Shown here: one piece after another, positions 7,193-7,272 of the stretch | Numbering within the stretch: the first letter of the stretch is position 1 | How the letters are laid out: each line of letters starts with the position of its first letter | Assembly: GCA_027019885.1 (NCBI GenBank) | Contig: JALUWC010000487.1 | Location: 1-7,272 of the forward strand | DNA: 7,272 nucleotides | Direction of reading: 5' to 3' | DNA from: Geoglobus sp. | GTDB taxonomy: Archaea > Halobacteriota > Archaeoglobi > Archaeoglobales > Archaeoglobaceae | The notes under the pieces: model-generated | The model's database searches: none | What the model saw: only the letters and a program-made list of their open reading frames with translations | Told to the model about the DNA's origin: nothing | Position numbers and translations under genes: made by a program

Positions 7193-7226
7193 GGGACGGT
7201 CCGTGGGTGAAAGTCCCGCCCGTCCC
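7193..7226 (+). ncRNA. Structured RNA element, copy 2 (tRNA-minihelix-like)
   Basis: P1 pairs GGGACGG (7193-7199) with CCGTCCC (7220-7226), seven base pairs. A three-base linker, TCC, follows. P2 pairs GTGGG (7203-7207) with CCCGC (7215-7219), five pairs including one G-U. The loop is TGAAAGT (7208-7214). Compared with copy 1, P1 position 4 changes from G-C to A-U, P2 position 2 from C-G to U-G, and P2 position 3 from A-U to G-C, so every stem difference keeps pairing. The loop differs only at the purine (R) position of the T-loop pattern. It begins one base after a TGA stop, in the same ATGATGGG context as copy 1, and ends eight bases before a strong ribosome-binding site. Confidence 0.8.
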
Positions 7227-7234
7227 AAAGTTTT

Positions 7235-7243
7235 GGAGGTGAT
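7235..7243 (+). promoter_or_regulatory. Strong ribosome-binding site for the gene leaving the window
   Basis: GGAGGTGAT is identical to the site at 2705-2713 and again follows a copy of the RNA element. It lies eight bases before the GTG at 7252. Confidence 0.7.
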
Positions 7244-7251
7244 GAAGAAGT

Positions 7252-7272
7252 GTGAGCGGTAGAAGCGGTTCT
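7252..7272 (+). CDS. Start of a downstream gene (3'-partial)
   Basis: After the strong ribosome-binding site, GTG at 7252 opens a frame reading MSGRSGS to the window edge. The other nearby candidates close at once: GTG 7250 meets TGA immediately, and ATG 7242 meets a TAG at 7260-7262 after six codons. Only seven codons are visible, so no function can be given. The position after RNA element 2 parallels the 486-aa secreted protein after element 1. Confidence 0.5.

Noticed and set aside
2649..7226. The two elements as attachment-site repeats of an integrated mobile element
   Set aside because: Recombination repeats should be near identical in sequence. These differ in base but keep pairing, and no integrase or transposase lies between them.
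7242..7262. Short frames starting at the ATG in the ribosome-binding sites (MS at 2712 and MKKCER at 7242)
   Set aside because: The ATG lies within the ribosome-binding site and too close to its core for normal initiation, and the two peptides share nothing.

Overview
The window looks like chromosomal DNA from a thermophilic euryarchaeon, with Archaeoglobales as the best guess. The reasons are the dominance of AGA/AGG (Arg) and ATA (Ile) codons, GTG and TTG starts behind extended GGAGGTG ribosome-binding sites, genes packed with short gaps or overlaps, and secreted proteins rich in N-X-S/T sequons with DUF2341 and PKD domains. The lineage is an inference from style, not a database match. All genes are on the + strand, and no gene-free stretch reaches 300 bases.

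Layout: (1) Positions 1-2647 hold the 3' part of a very large surface protein gene (DUF2341, then a concanavalin-like jelly-roll, PKD and further Ig-like domains). Its DUF2341 domain is split between two frames by a +1 shift near 193-199. (2) Positions 2649-2684 hold a small GC-rich folded RNA element directly after that stop codon. (3) Positions 2720-6552 hold a tight three-gene run: a 486-aa secreted protein with Asp-rich, calcium-loop-like motifs, a 252-aa secreted protein of unknown function, and a 535-aa secreted subtilisin-like protease with an I9-type propeptide and an intact catalytic triad. (4) Positions 6553-7191 hold a T-tract and three tiny membrane protein genes. (5) Positions 7193-7226 hold a second copy of the folded RNA element, again directly after a TGA stop. 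A strong ribosome-binding site and the GTG start of a gene that leaves the window follow it.

The most unusual content is the pair of RNA elements. Both fold as a 7-bp stem and a 5-bp stem with a 7-base loop (TGARAGT), and no base separates the two stems on the 3' side. The two copies differ at paired positions in compensating ways (G-C to A-U, A-U to G-C, C-G to U-G), so selection appears to act on the fold. The geometry is that of a tRNA acceptor stem stacked on a T-arm, without the D and anticodon arms. Both copies lie exactly between a stop codon and the next gene's ribosome-binding site. I do not recognise them as a described RNA family.

How the genes work together is inferred. The protease and the two secreted proteins before it are probably co-transcribed and act outside the cell, perhaps with the protease maturing or trimming surface proteins. 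The two RNA elements may act as leaders or as mRNA processing points separating the blocks.
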